A stretch of 64,000 nucleotides of DNA from Mansonella perstans (lineage: Eukaryota > Nematoda > Chromadorea > Rhabditida > Onchocercidae): contig JBAMDO010000008.1 of NCBI GenBank assembly GCA_037074765.1, positions 310,001 to 374,000 of the forward strand, read 5' to 3'. The notes beneath the pieces were generated by a model. The model was not told the origin of the DNA. It did not search any database and was given only the letters and a program-made list of their open reading frames with translations. Position numbers and translations under genes: made by a program. Every line of letters starts with the position of its first letter. The stretch's first letter is position 1. Positions 30,101 to 44,223 of this stretch are shown one piece after another.

Positions 30101-33100
30101 CTTGTACTGCGATCAAACTGTTTTGTATGCAATGTATGTTCTGTCAAAAATAATCAACTTCTTTTATTTTGAATATGAAAGAGAGCTTTAAAAGGTTAAA
30201 AAAATTACTAGCCTGTTTTTTCCGTTTCCAATTCTGGATTAGTACTTGCATTATGTTGCGACGTTCAAGTATTAATGAGCTCAATTGAGCAAATCGCCTA
30301 TTTAGATGTTCTAATTCTTCTGTTACTTGCTGAGCCCCATTCTTTGATTGTGGTATCGAACGACGGAAGCTATTTCGAATGTCTGGGCCGTGAATGTTGA
30401 TAATATTTTCCATGTACTGCATCAAACGATTATCGTAACCCTGAAATTTTAACGGAATTTTCGTTTTGAAACCGCATTGAAGTTCTTAATTTGAAATAAT
30501 AAAAAAAATCCAACCGATTTCTGCGGATGAACTAAAATAGAAACTATACAAACAATATACAGATCACAAGGATAGGAAGTGTTGAACAGGAAATAGACGG
30601 AAGCTATTTTCAAAAGTTTTGATTAAAGTTTATTAACAAATTGAAAGAATTTATTATTTTTGAACTTTATGGCTCGCTCGCGCTACAAATAAAAAAGCCA
30701 CATGGTTCTTGAGATGAAGAAAAATTACTGCTCTGAAAGACCTATCAAGTTTTTTCCTGTAAGTTAAATAAGAAACCTTCACTGAATTCGGCAATTTTAA
30801 ACGGAAATTAATAATCTCAATGATTGAAAAAGTTAATTTGAAAATAATCAAATATCGCTCATCGATGTAAACATAAATTCAAAATTATTCAAAACCAATT
30901 GCAATTAAGATACCTTCGCTTCACGAATAAATTTTCCACCTTCACGATTCACATTTTCTACTGCCTCAGTACGTTCCTGTAACTGAGAATATTCGGCAAT
31001 AAGTTGATCCAACTGTTGTTGATACTGCTCTGGGCGAAGCTCTTCCGGTTTGCGTAAACTGTAAGTTTTTGTTTCGTTTTCTACTATTTGAAATAGCAAC
31101 GTTTAAATAAATATGCAAACGTGATAAAAAAGAAATCATATACCATCCGGAAATTATTTTTCACTGCTAAAATTTCATTAATTTCTCAAATAAAATTATG
31201 AAGTCAGAAAAAAGAATAGTAATAGAAAGGACGAAAAAATTGCAAATATTAATTGCTTTTCAACCTCTAAATATCAGCACTTCCTTATAAGTTTACAATT
31301 AAAAGATCATAATCTATCAAGAAATAAAATATTTCGAAAAATCTTGGGGAAGACCAAAGTATACCTGTTAATGGTCGCTTCAACGTTATCAAGCCATCTG
31401 ATTTCATTTTCATATTCGGTACGGTAAACCATTTGAATCTGCAAAGCATATTCAGCAGTTTTTAGGCGATCAACCACCTGCGAACAAACATTTTCCCATC
31501 GAACGGTTGATGCTTGCACTTCGTCTTCTAGTCGATCGATATCAGGATGACTGCAAGTAAACGATCCTTTTTTTCAAAGTTAATGAATTTTCACTGCAAT
31601 CACAAGACAGTTATTGCAGAGAAATTTTTAACTTTTTTTTTAAAAAATTAAAAAAATTTTTTTTTTAAAATTGAATAGCTTAATGACACACGATCACTCA
31701 TCTTATTTCCCCATGAATTCATGTATATTTCTTTAAAATTTACTTTGGTGATTGACGAGTTCGCGAAACATGCTGACGCAAAAGGGCAATATTACGATTG
31801 AGAGTATCAACGATCGTCTGTTGTTGTTGCAGTACCATATTCAACTCAAGCAACTGTGAATGGACACCTCGTAGTTTATCCAAAGACGCTGGCATATCAT
31901 CAAATGAATTGAGCAATATTTCATGCCGTCGTACAATATCAGTTACCTGTAATTTAGCGGGTAATATTTGAATTATATCGCAAAAAAGTTTTCCATCATA
32001 CATAATGTTCTGTAACCAGTAACAGGTGAATAAGTTGCGATGCAATTATTTCATAACCTTTCATCCGAAACGCCAAAATATATTCTTGGACATAATATAT
32101 ACAATAAAATGTTTTTCATTTAAGCTAAAATCACATATTACTGATGTTTATTTCTGCAGTAATATTAAAGCGATGGTATGTGGAACCAGATAATCATCAG
32201 TTGCTTGATCAAGAAAGAAAGGATCAACTCGATCGGTGCAGACAGCTGTAATGATGAGATAGACAACGAGAAACAAAGGTCAAGTATCCCAATGGCAATA
32301 GAACAAAATGGGTGATTAGAACAAAAATAAAATTTGTAAAACCGCAAAAATTCAAATTTAGTTTCAACCGCGACTAGTAACACGAACAGCAACCGACAAT
32401 TTTTTATATATTAAAAAATTCGGCGCATTAAATTTCCTGTAATGCTAGTGTTCATTTTCAAATCAAATTCCGGTTTTTCGCAATAGCTTGCAAGCGGAAG
32501 AAAAGTTTGCAGCATAACTTAGATCTTTTATCTCAATTACTGTGAACGGAAACCTTTGCAACCCAATGATTTGTGTTAAGATATAGATGATCTTATACAT
32601 ATCCATTTGATTTTTTATAGTTACTGAATGGATCAAAACAAAAAGTATCACAAAAACATTTAATAATGTAAATAAGAGTTATTAAAGAATTACCTCAACG
32701 AGTCCATTAAGCACAGCTTCCAAAGATTTTATTCGTTCAACATACATTCTCGATAGTTCCCATAGATCCTCCCAGCGACCATTTAAATGCTCGTAATTAG
32801 CTCGTTGTGAGGGTGTTGGTTCAAGAATTTGCCGAAATAATTCATTCACAGTTGACACATCAACATCTAATGCTTGCAACCCATCTTCGAAATCCTTATG
32901 TATAATGGTCAGTTTTTCAAGCTCTTCTCGTGATCTTGGAACGTTCTAAATTCCATAATTTTCAAAATAAAAGTAAAGTTTAGGAAGTATTAAACAATTT
33001 TAACTTCTGTGAATCATTATTATTGAACATTTTTCGCAATGACTTAAACAGTGTACCTGCATGACCCGATCGTTCAGATTCCGATATGCTTCATCTAATT

Positions 33101-36100
33101 TAGCAAGCAGTTCCGCAATTTTCGCATCAAACTGAGTTCCAACTTCGGGTTCTGTAATATGCTAATTAAAGAAAAGTGAAGATATTTATAACACATATAA
33201 AATACATTATTACTTGGTTATCAAATTACTGACGGCATAACGATTCCAATAAGTTTTTAAATTTGTAAAACCAATGGTACCCTTGGGACGATTCATTTGA
33301 TTTAGAAGATCGTAGAAATGGTCATTGGTTAGTTTTAGTTCTTCCTTAAGTCGCATTGCCAATGGATCATTCGGTTCCAACTCGGAAAGCAGTTTGTGAG
33401 CATCATCATTCAGAGCTTTGATGACCGCATCTCTTTCTTCTGGTGTCATTGAAATAAATGTGTTCAGATTCCAATTACTAAAAATTAAAAATTTCAGATT
33501 AAATCCGGGTACACGAACTGTCTGCCCTCAACCTCATAAAATTCCGGTCAGATTTTTATAAAATTAACGCTCCCGTCAAAAGTATTTGGTAATGAGAAAT
33601 TTGCCAAAAATCTTTTACAGTTTCATTACTTACAAATCCATGAATTATAAGATGTGTAGATTTACCGTATTTGAGCCATTGTATTTAGCACCATATTGTA
33701 TCGTATCTGTCGTTGTTTCTGACTCCATAATCGACGTAACTTTTCCAAACTTGCATGTAATCGGTTAAGGTATTTGGTCATGCGAGCATCTGGCGGTGAA
33801 ATACGGAATAACACAGATGGTACCATAACATCTGTATCACCTGGTCCGCTAATTTTCCATTGTATCAGATCCGAATTATCGATCAAAATACATTCGTCAC
33901 CTAAATGAGAACAAATTAGTACTTTATCAGGAAGAAAATCCTTGCAAAACTTCTCTTCGAAAATAATCATCAAATAATTAAGCTGTTCCGAATTAATAAA
34001 ATCGATAATCAAAGGTCATAAAATGCAAAATGTGATGAAACTGATGTAAAATGATGAACTATGTTATCAATTATAGGAATTATAAGGTTAAGAATCCGCT
34101 TAAATGAAATATTTTATGAGGAAAACATGTGAATAACAATTATATTTCTCACCTTCTCTAATTGTAATATCTTTATCGATGTAATCAGCCAAAGCAACAA
34201 CCGATATTGGTCTTTGAATCCGTTCACCACGTTGCCACAGGGGTGAAATTTGGGAACTTCGTTCGGTAAGCGTCATCAAAATACTGTGGTATTTTCTGAT
34301 TAATTCACTAATTTCATCCAATTCGCGTAACATTTGTTCACCTTCTTCCAATGAAAATTCACTCCTATTATACTTTCTTCCCAGCATTTCAGATTGCTTA
34401 ATCATCCATTCTTCTGCAGCATTTGCATCTTCCATGAACTACAAAACAAATATATAAAGATTCTGAATTCTTAATTTGCAACAATTGTCTCCTGTTGAGC
34501 GTCTTTTTTTTTCAGCTTTCTAGAAAAATGTAAATCAAAAAATTTTAAAATCGAAAAAACTTTAAAATTTTCATATACAAATGAAATTTAGCAATAAGAA
34601 TCTACAGTTAACATTTCCAATTTCTAAGTATAATTTTTTTTTCCCTGACTTTTCATTCCGAGCTATATCAAAATGCTACTACGTTGTGGTTACTTTGTAT
34701 GTGTAAGTTCGTAAAAGTTTGTAAAATCATACAGAATTAAGATTGAGCGCATCGCGCAAATGTTGTTCAAGACATTTCGATAGTGCTAACAGCCAATCCC
34801 ATTTCCGCTGCATTGCATTCAGATAAAATTCGATTACATGAATAGCTGGATGACCTTGATTTAGCAGTGCTGCACCTTTGTTGTGTACATCGTTGAAACG
34901 TGGCTCTCGAAGTTCAATTTCATGAAGAAGCTAGAAACAGAAACAAAAGATTTTACACTGAAAATTTGGAAACTGAATAAAAATTCTTGTGATTTTTGAT
35001 CAAATTCTAACTTGAACAAGTTAATACCTGTTTATAATAATTCTGTAGCATTGGTAAATCAAGCTGTTTGATATCGGACCAATTTCTAGAAACTTCAATA
35101 TCTTCCCTCTCATTAATCCATACAATTTCCTGCTGTGCTCCACGGATAAATGCGATCAATGTATCCAAATCAAGCATACGTCCAGCTGATAAATCCCGCA
35201 ACTGCTGATATTCGCTTTCCAGTATACTAAGCAATTCGCAATATTCATGGGTATCTTCCGCAGATATCTCTGCCTGAAAATAGAAAATTGAACATTTATC
35301 TTTGATTTCTAACTTTTCCAAAAAACTACCATTTATTTCTTCTTTTTTTTTAAATTATCATTGTAAAACGAAATGTCAATTAACATAAGCGATTTTATAT
35401 TTTTTCTAATTTCACATTTACTGTCAATCGCCTTTACTATTTTATCCTTAACAATACCTCAAAAATTTTTGTGCTTAGCCTTGATGATTTGAAGTTACTC
35501 ATAGCTTCTATCGGTTAACGAAAAAATGGGACTGATGCCATTAACTAACCATCATGATGGCATTAAGTTGAACGAAACTTTATAAGTTTTTTAAACTTTC
35601 CTTTTACGAAAATGCGTCAAATCCCTTAGAAATTAACATGTCATGTGTTGTTTTGCTTGTTGCAATATAATTTAATTCGCAGAAAAATTCCTCGAATGTG
35701 AATTGTTGGACTGCGATAAACATCAGTGACCTTCTCCCACAGAGAAGAAGATGGAAATCGGGTACAGGATGCGGCCCATGAGAGGAAAAGAAAGAAGAGA
35801 GAAATATCAAATTGTAGGAAGCCAATTAATGATTCCTTTTCGGACAATGTGTAAAAGGATTTCAACAACTTGCTCGACACAAGGTCATTTCAATCCAATA
35901 TGTACTCATATTCTACTAAAATCAAAAGAAGACCTATCAATTCTTCTAAATGAACCACATACCAACGCTGTCTATACGAATGCTGCACTATAGTTGTATT
36001 ATTTACCGCATAATGCAAACCATAATAGATATAGTTATTACTTAAGAAAACCTTTGGATTATTCAATATGGAAAAGAGACTTAATGCGAATCAATTCACA

Positions 36101-36964
36101 GTTCTTAGCTTGAATTACATGTATTAAGGACTCAAATAACTCAATTAATGATTCAAACACAGTAAGAACATGAAGGAGATTTAGTACACTTCATTTAATC
36201 TCTAATTTAATTCCATAGCAAATAACAGTAACACCTTTAAAAATTGTGCCGCCAAAATCTTTTATTTGTGATAATAAGCAGAAATAGAAAATATACTATT
36301 TCTAGAATAGAAAACCTGTTTATCGTGATCGTTTCATAGCATTCTAATTTCGATCTCTAATATATTTATTAATTTATCTTATAAATTCTGAAAAAAAAGA
36401 AATCAAACAACCTGTCTAGCAATACATTTATCAACATTTTGTCGAAAATCCTGTATTTCGTGGTTGTCAACTTTATGTTCTTCAAACATACTCTCCAGCT
36501 GCTCCAAATCTTCGATAAATTCCATTTCCGACAATTTCTCCTGAGAAATCATTAGAAATCTTTTTCAATTAAAAAGAAAAATTATCATTTGAAATTTCAA
36601 ATTTTAAAATTTTTGTAAAACTACAAAGATTTTTGGTTCAAATATTTTTGTTCTATTTTTGTGACACTTTCACCTTCTTCCCTTTCTTATTTTGTGCTAA
36701 TTATAAAGTAACTTACCAGCCGTGAACGAACCCACTGTATGCAATCTTCCACGCGTCCATATGCTGTACGACGTACCGATTCACGCCGTTGCTCATTCTC
36801 TCGCATCAATTGTTCCGTTCGAACACCAAGACGTGTCACAAATTGTGTCCGTAATCTTGTGAGATAGGCCTGACGTCGTTGTTCTAATCCATATACTCTG
36901 TAATTGATAATGACTAATAATAATAATATAATAACAATAATAATAATTAACAACAATAATAACA

Positions 36965-37028
<64 letters not shown>

Positions 37029-40000
37029 TTGATAATAACTGAGATAAATTCTAGAGAACAGACGTGAAAATTTTCTTGAAAGTGATAAAAGCATTTCTAA
37101 TAATTTCCAGTTACACTTTTGAACTGTGCGTCAACTTTTTCCATCAATATCATCAGATGATACCTATGACGTATGTATGAAATTTTTATAACTGCATGAT
37201 GAACATGGCCACGTAAATTACGTTTTCCGGAAAGCTTAGGATCTACATCTTTTAACCAAAACAATTTGATCATTCTATGAAGGAGTTATTCTTAACGATA
37301 AAGAACATACTGTTGATAATAATCGTTTGTTTCCAAATGGCGTAAACGTTTAAGTTGATCTACATCCTCAAAGAATCCACTAATCGACGCTTCCAGTGCC
37401 ACAAGATCGTCAATAATTCCGTCAATGAGGCGTTGCAAGTCTGCTGGTCGTGACGTATCAACTGCAATACATATGTTAAAAATTTTCCAACAGCAATTAT
37501 TAAAATGAGCCAAATTAAAACAACCAGTTAATAGGGTTAAATCTATAAACATTCTTCAATTCAATGATACTGAAAATTATTTTATTTGATATTGAAATGT
37601 GTAAACAAGATTTTGAAGTTAATAATTTGCAGAAACCTCTATTAAGAGTTTACTGCACATAACAATTCTGCCATTATCTTCATTGTCACATTTTAACAGA
37701 AACTTTAATATTTCAAAATACAAAAGCTAGGAGTTGAGATTTGTGTAAAAACCAACTTCGTGATTCGGCATCTTCAATTCTGCTCAAAATATGATCCAAT
37801 TTCTCATTTGTTATCCCAATACCACGTGCCAAGCGACTAATAATATCAGTTGCTGAACCCTAAAATTTTCAAGAATGAAAAATTTTCAAAAATAACCAAA
37901 CAATTCCATCAGTACATCCGAAAAGCTCGGAGAAGCTTCATTGAGAAAAGTAATTTGAATACACTGCGAATTATCGAAAACCTTGTCAGGAACAAACCGC
38001 AAAATACAAAAAAAATCTAAAAATGACTACAACTACACCATAAACTTTCATTAAACTGTTCATTAACCTAAATTAAATGAACTAATACTATAAAATTTCA
38101 ATACTAAACGAAATTTAGGTGTTAAGGCAGATGGAAAAAAGATTCGATTTAAAAAAGTACATTTTCTTCAAAACATATTACTAACACCACAACAACGGGA
38201 TATGTGACGTTAATTGGAGCTAATTAAGAAAAAGAAATGACATAAAGCACTAGATGGTCCTTAATCCTTTCTTTATAGGAATTTTCCGAATTTATAATGC
38301 ACTAAAAAAAAAGAGAAAAAAAGAAAAGTAATACTAAAATGAAATTTGGGTACCAAATAAGTTCCTGTTCCTTTACAAGAAACATTTTTAAAATTTTTCA
38401 CTCAAAAAATTTTATTTACGTTGAAAAAAATCCAACACTGTCTTTTTAAATTATTTTAGCTCATTTTCTTTTTTAGTAGAAATTTGGAACTCGTACTTGA
38501 AATGACTTTTCAAGCTTATCACTTTCAAACTATTCATTTATTTTCTTCTGTAATTAAAGTAATGTCTCTTCTTTGAAGCTGATATTATCAACTTACTAAC
38601 AGAGTATTTTATTCATTACTATTAACGGTATTTTTATTTGACATCTTCACACTGTTATTTTTCAATTTCTTTTACACCGTATCCTGTACAACTTTACTTC
38701 AAAAAAACTGTTGTTACCAGTTTCTGTGAGTTAAATTAGTGCCACCAATTTGTGTGAGTTAGGAAGAGACAGTTAGTTTCAACAACAAACTTGTTTCAAT
38801 TTGTTTATGTTAAAAAATAAACAGTGCATAAACTGGATAAGTGAAAATGCTAAAGCAAATAAAATAGCTGAGAAAAATGAGTACACAAAATAATAGCAAT
38901 AATAAACATCCACACATCTTAACATCTGTCAAATACCTGAACTGCAGCTTGTTCTTCGATCAAATTGAATCGTTCATTGAGTGAACGAAGTAATCGATGC
39001 CAGGATCGATCCAGGCTTTGTGTGCTTAAATCTGCAGGAATGTGTAAATGATCGGTATGTTCGAAAAGTTGATAAAGTTCGGCGTAATGATCCGCTAAAC
39101 GTTGTTTTTCACGTGCTTTTGGCGGTAAATCTTCAGTTTTGAATCGTTCCAGGTCATGTTCTAATCGACGTAATTCTCCCAGGCTTGTTGGTAGTTGACG
39201 ATCGTCCATTACACGGATAGCCCGTTCTACCCAATGTAACCATTCCGTTGCTTCACGTTCATATTCACACATCACATCTTTGTACTGAACAATGTCAACA
39301 AAATTATCATCATGACGAAATGGACAGGCGGCATTAAATTATTCTCTCAAAGCAACATTTAAACATTAAAATTTTGTGCATAAAAACAATCATCAATGTG
39401 TACCGTGCAGTTTTAGTAATTAAAGAACAAAAAAAAACTCTGATTCGATTATATTTTACACAAAAAGTACTTTAATTTAAAGGTCCAAAGTAATCTCACA
39501 CCGGATTGTTGGCAAATTAATTTTACTCATTTCTAATTTGAAAGCAAAAAAAAGTTAATTACTTGTCTTAAAAAAAATAATTACTCTCTCACCCTCTTAC
39601 ATGAAATTCCACTATTTATTAGAAAGTTTATTCCGGACAAAAGATAAAAATAATAACAATTCGTATCTTGAAATTTCTCTTTTTTTTTCATTACAAAGGT
39701 CAACAAATGATAGTGAACGAAATTAATTAAAAGCCAACAATTAGCATCCAATTTCAAACAACAAATTGATATTTTACATCTATGAATTTAATTTGTGTAT
39801 TTTTATTAAAATTTGTGCAAAAGTGTTGGAGTAAGATGTGAAACATTACTGAGTGCATAGGTGATGCTCCATAAGCTATAGTAAAAACAGTATGTGTTTT
39901 TTTCATGTTCAATCCACAAATTTAAAAAAAAAGTTTCTGTAACAACTGAAACAAAAATTTATCTACAAATTTTTCTGTTGAAGCTTATTTTGAAATAATT

Positions 40001-43000
40001 AATTAGCATTTAATTTTGGTTTCTATAGGCTAATTTTTTATCGAAATTCTCTTCAGCAAATTGGTTTTTCTATACCTCTATACTGCATCGCAAGATCTAA
40101 CTAAGTAATTAAGTAAATAAACTAACTTTCCAATAAACGATAACGATCAATCAAAACTACTGGAAATAAGTAAGCGATAATTGTCATTTGCAAAAAAAAG
40201 GTCAAGATTCCTGACTTTTATTCTTTGATTCTAAAGATGCTCTCATTGCGAAGAACAAAAAGTTTTTAGCTTCAATTACTCATGGATCATTGCCTTCCGT
40301 AATTAATTACCAATTTGAATTGCATTCCTGATTCAGTCTTTTTTTTCCTAATTCTTCTTGTTAAATATTACTTATATAGATTTATCATTTTTACACTTTT
40401 TTTCAGTGTCGAACCAGAAATATTTTAATGTAAATAACAAATCTAAAAATGTAAAGCAATTTCAAAAATACCTTTTTTGATGGAATACATTAAAACTGGA
40501 ATTTCTTCGCCGAAAAAATGCAATTAAAAATTGCTCTCATTCAACAAAGCTTTAATGTATCGTAAATGAACTATGTTCTAAATTGACTGATGCATTAACG
40601 GACAAAATTTAATGATTAAACTAATTTGAGTCCCACTTTCTCGGCAGATAAAAAATTCTTTAGGTAACTATTCTTCGATTATTATCTAAATCACACCAAT
40701 TTCAACGAAACTTCAAACTCTTAATGACCCTATTATTAAATGTTATTAAATCCTATTATTAAATGCTATCATCTTGAAATTTTCCAGATTTCCATAAAAT
40801 CTTTTCTTGAAGAGACACAGTACTTGTGATTTTTTAAACAACATTCTACCAAAAAGCCAAAAAAAAGAAAAAATCTCCCAAACTTCATACGATTGACTAA
40901 TTATATCATTATCAGCAATGCTAAGAACGATAAAAGTTCGCTGCTCTCTTTTGCTGATCAAATTTTTAAATTTCAATTTAAAATTTAATGAATATTCATT
41001 CCTTAACGTTTTCAAAGAAACTGTAAATCTATCTTACTGAGAACGACATTCAAATACCTATGAAATAGTAGATAATGAAGAATGAAACTGACCTTGCTCA
41101 ATTCATTAGTATGTGGCAAAGCATTGTAAAGCGAAGAGACGTATGTGATGATACTCTTCTCATCCGGTGCATCCACGTCAACATCTTCTGCATCCAGCAG
41201 TCTGGAAACACCAAATTCACTTTCAGCTGCTGCGAATGCATTATTCAGACGATCACGTGCCGATACACTTTCATCAATTATCTGAATTTATAAATTTTCC
41301 ATTTCAGCCTTACGAGTAACAAAGTAGAAGTAATGTTTCACAGCATTAAAAAGAATAAAATTATCGCTTATTACAATAGGAAATGTCCAGTTACTCTACT
41401 CTCGAATAAATGACCAGTACCGAAAAATATTAAAGATTACAATCATCAAAACTTTTTAATCTATTTACTTTGATTATTTAATTCTTACTAACTCCTTAGT
41501 TTTTTGAAATATTCCTATATTGGGTTGAATGATGGAACCTGCGGCTACTATTTAGTTATGACAAACAACATACTCTATTCCATTGTATAAGATTTGGTCG
41601 ATAACGATGAAGGATAGCATTGAAGGCTAAACCATCTCTCCAACTACTTGTAAAGTTTCGAACATTAACACCCGGATATCCCCGTGTGACGTCTTGTGCC
41701 CATTGCAGTAGAGCATCTCGTGCTGAAACACCATCAATGCTGGATAGTACTTCTGATACCTGAAATAAGTAAATTTTTTTCAATGCAAAATAAATTGATA
41801 AATTATTTTTTAGAGATTTGAATAGAAGTTCAAAAAATAGAAATTCAAAATTTTTAAAATTTCAATCCCAGTAATGATGATTCGCGTAAGTAAAGCAAAA
41901 AAAATCAAAAGAAAAAAAAAACCAGAAGTTCTTGTCATACATTAAATCACATCATCTTTCTATTCACTTTTTCTCCTTCGTCCTTCCTTTCAACTCCAAA
42001 ATCTTCCATTCCTATCAATCTGTCTCTCTCGTAATGTTTGCATTAATTCTTCTCAAAGATATTTCACTTCTCAAATTTTCTAACAATATTTAGTTGCAAA
42101 CACTGTTACGCTTACCTTGCAGTTTCATTTCTTTAACATTACAAAAATTAACTCTAACAGTTCAACGAAAATACTAAAACTTTAGTAAACAAGAAAAAAA
42201 GAATGATAAAATGACAGCCAATATGATAAGATTTTTGAAAGAGCTTTGTGTTATGAATGATTTATGTGACATTCAAAAAGATTGAAGATTAATCAAATCG
42301 AACATTGCTTTTAAAATTTAAAAAAAAAATATATATATAATAACGATAATGAAAAAAACTTTTTAAAAATTTTATGTCAAGAAAAGATTAAAGTCTTAAT
42401 TAATGAAAAATTTAACAATAACATTTGAAACAAATAAACATTAATATCTAGAAATGATTCACTGCATGAAGACAAAAATTCTTTCACTGATTTGATTACA
42501 GTAAAGAAATGAATGAAGTATTTAATGTTCCAGTCATTTGGCTTAATCATTTGACTAAATCATTTGACCTATTTTTTCACTATTTTTTAGAACAGTTAGC
42601 TTCTTTCGGAAAGCTCTCCTGCTTCTTTTGTAACCGCATACATATGAATACTAATATTAATAGATAATCCTGGTTTTTTAAAAAAAAAAACACACAAATG
42701 AAAATCTTATAGCTTTAAAAATGTAACATTTATCCTCCATATAGAACAAAACGGTATATTCAATAGAAAGAATAAAATCAATCGTAATAAGTTGACGTGA
42801 TAGGACGTCATAGTATACGTAAATTATTAGTCTTCATCAACATCAGTACCATCTTTAAACACTAGAGAATAACTTTTAAGTAAACATATTTCAGTTTGTT
42901 TAACTGAAATAGTACTAAAATGTGTAAGAACCAACTTTGCTCTTTTTTGATTTCCGATTACTGTCACGTTCACCGCGTGTTTTCTTAACACGCTGAACTT

Positions 43001-44190
43001 TACGTTCAAAATGTTCTCGTGCTTCATAGGAAGAACTCTCCGAGAATGCTTGTCCACTAGGCCATGCGCTTTCGATTCGTCCATTTCTATCTATGGGAAC
43101 AACCTGACCATTACGTACATCTTCCACACCATATGATGCTGATATACTATAGAGTGGTGATGAAGCAGTACCATCGGCTATCGAATAACCATTAACTTTC
43201 TCGACTGTATTACCAGATGATCGAGTTAATTCATGTTTACGTTCTGCTTTCTTGGAATAGGAACGTAATACTTTGTACATTTATCCCAGATGATACGTAA
43301 TGTTGTTGTATTAGAATTTGAATAATCTGGAGCGAGACAGAAATTACGATTACAAGAATGATCAATTTATTGTATACGAATAGGAATTTGACCACATACA
43401 CACTCACTCACACACACACTCACTCACACACAGACATACACGCACACACACACACACATACACACACACACATATATATATATATATACACACACACATT
43501 ATGTACAAATACGTTCGCGCATAGGAATTACAATAGTAAAACTATTGGGAAAATTGAAAAGATAGTTTTTATTGGTGTAGTAAATGATGTATGTCCACAA
43601 TATTTCAATTTTATTTCAACAAAAATTTTGCTTCAGTCCTACAGTTTGCAAACTATAATTTTGATACAGTCAAATACCACCGCTGCTGCTACTACTATAA
43701 CTATTACTGCTACTACTGCTACTACAACTGCTATTACTTCTACTACAATTAGAACGAAAGAGTGAAGCACCGATCGAGAAAAGTGAAATAATTCTAAATG
43801 GACAACAACAATAACTGTGCTTAATTTTTGCAAGCCGCACTAATACTACAGTGTGTTGAATGAATAATGCATGATGCATTTCAATACTATCCCACAATCA
43901 CTACCTACCTACTCTCTATAACAATTTCGGATCCGCCTCTATTCAGGTTTTTACCCATTTAACCGGTGATGTCCTAAATGTAACAGAATCCTTCTACAAA
44001 CTTTTAAATCCTCCTATTCTATCAATTCTTGCCCAAGTGCTCCTCCTCTTCCTTCTCCTTCTCCTTCTCCTGCATCACGACCACCAAATAGTTCCTTTTC
44101 TTTACCAGAATATTAAACAGACATATACATACACATACACACACCCACACACACACATGCACACATCGTACAAAACACACACGCGCACAC

Positions 44191-44223
<33 letters not shown>

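Noticed and set aside
35604..35993. Overlapping frames on both strands in the 35.3-36.4-kb intron
   Set aside because: Compositions differ from the gene, phases do not fit neighbouring exons, and skipping the region keeps the plakin frame intact.
43639..43897. Val/Ile- or Ser-rich minus-strand frames
   Set aside because: They are derived from ACT/GCT triplet-rich DNA (TACTGCTAC repeats) upstream of the internal first exon.
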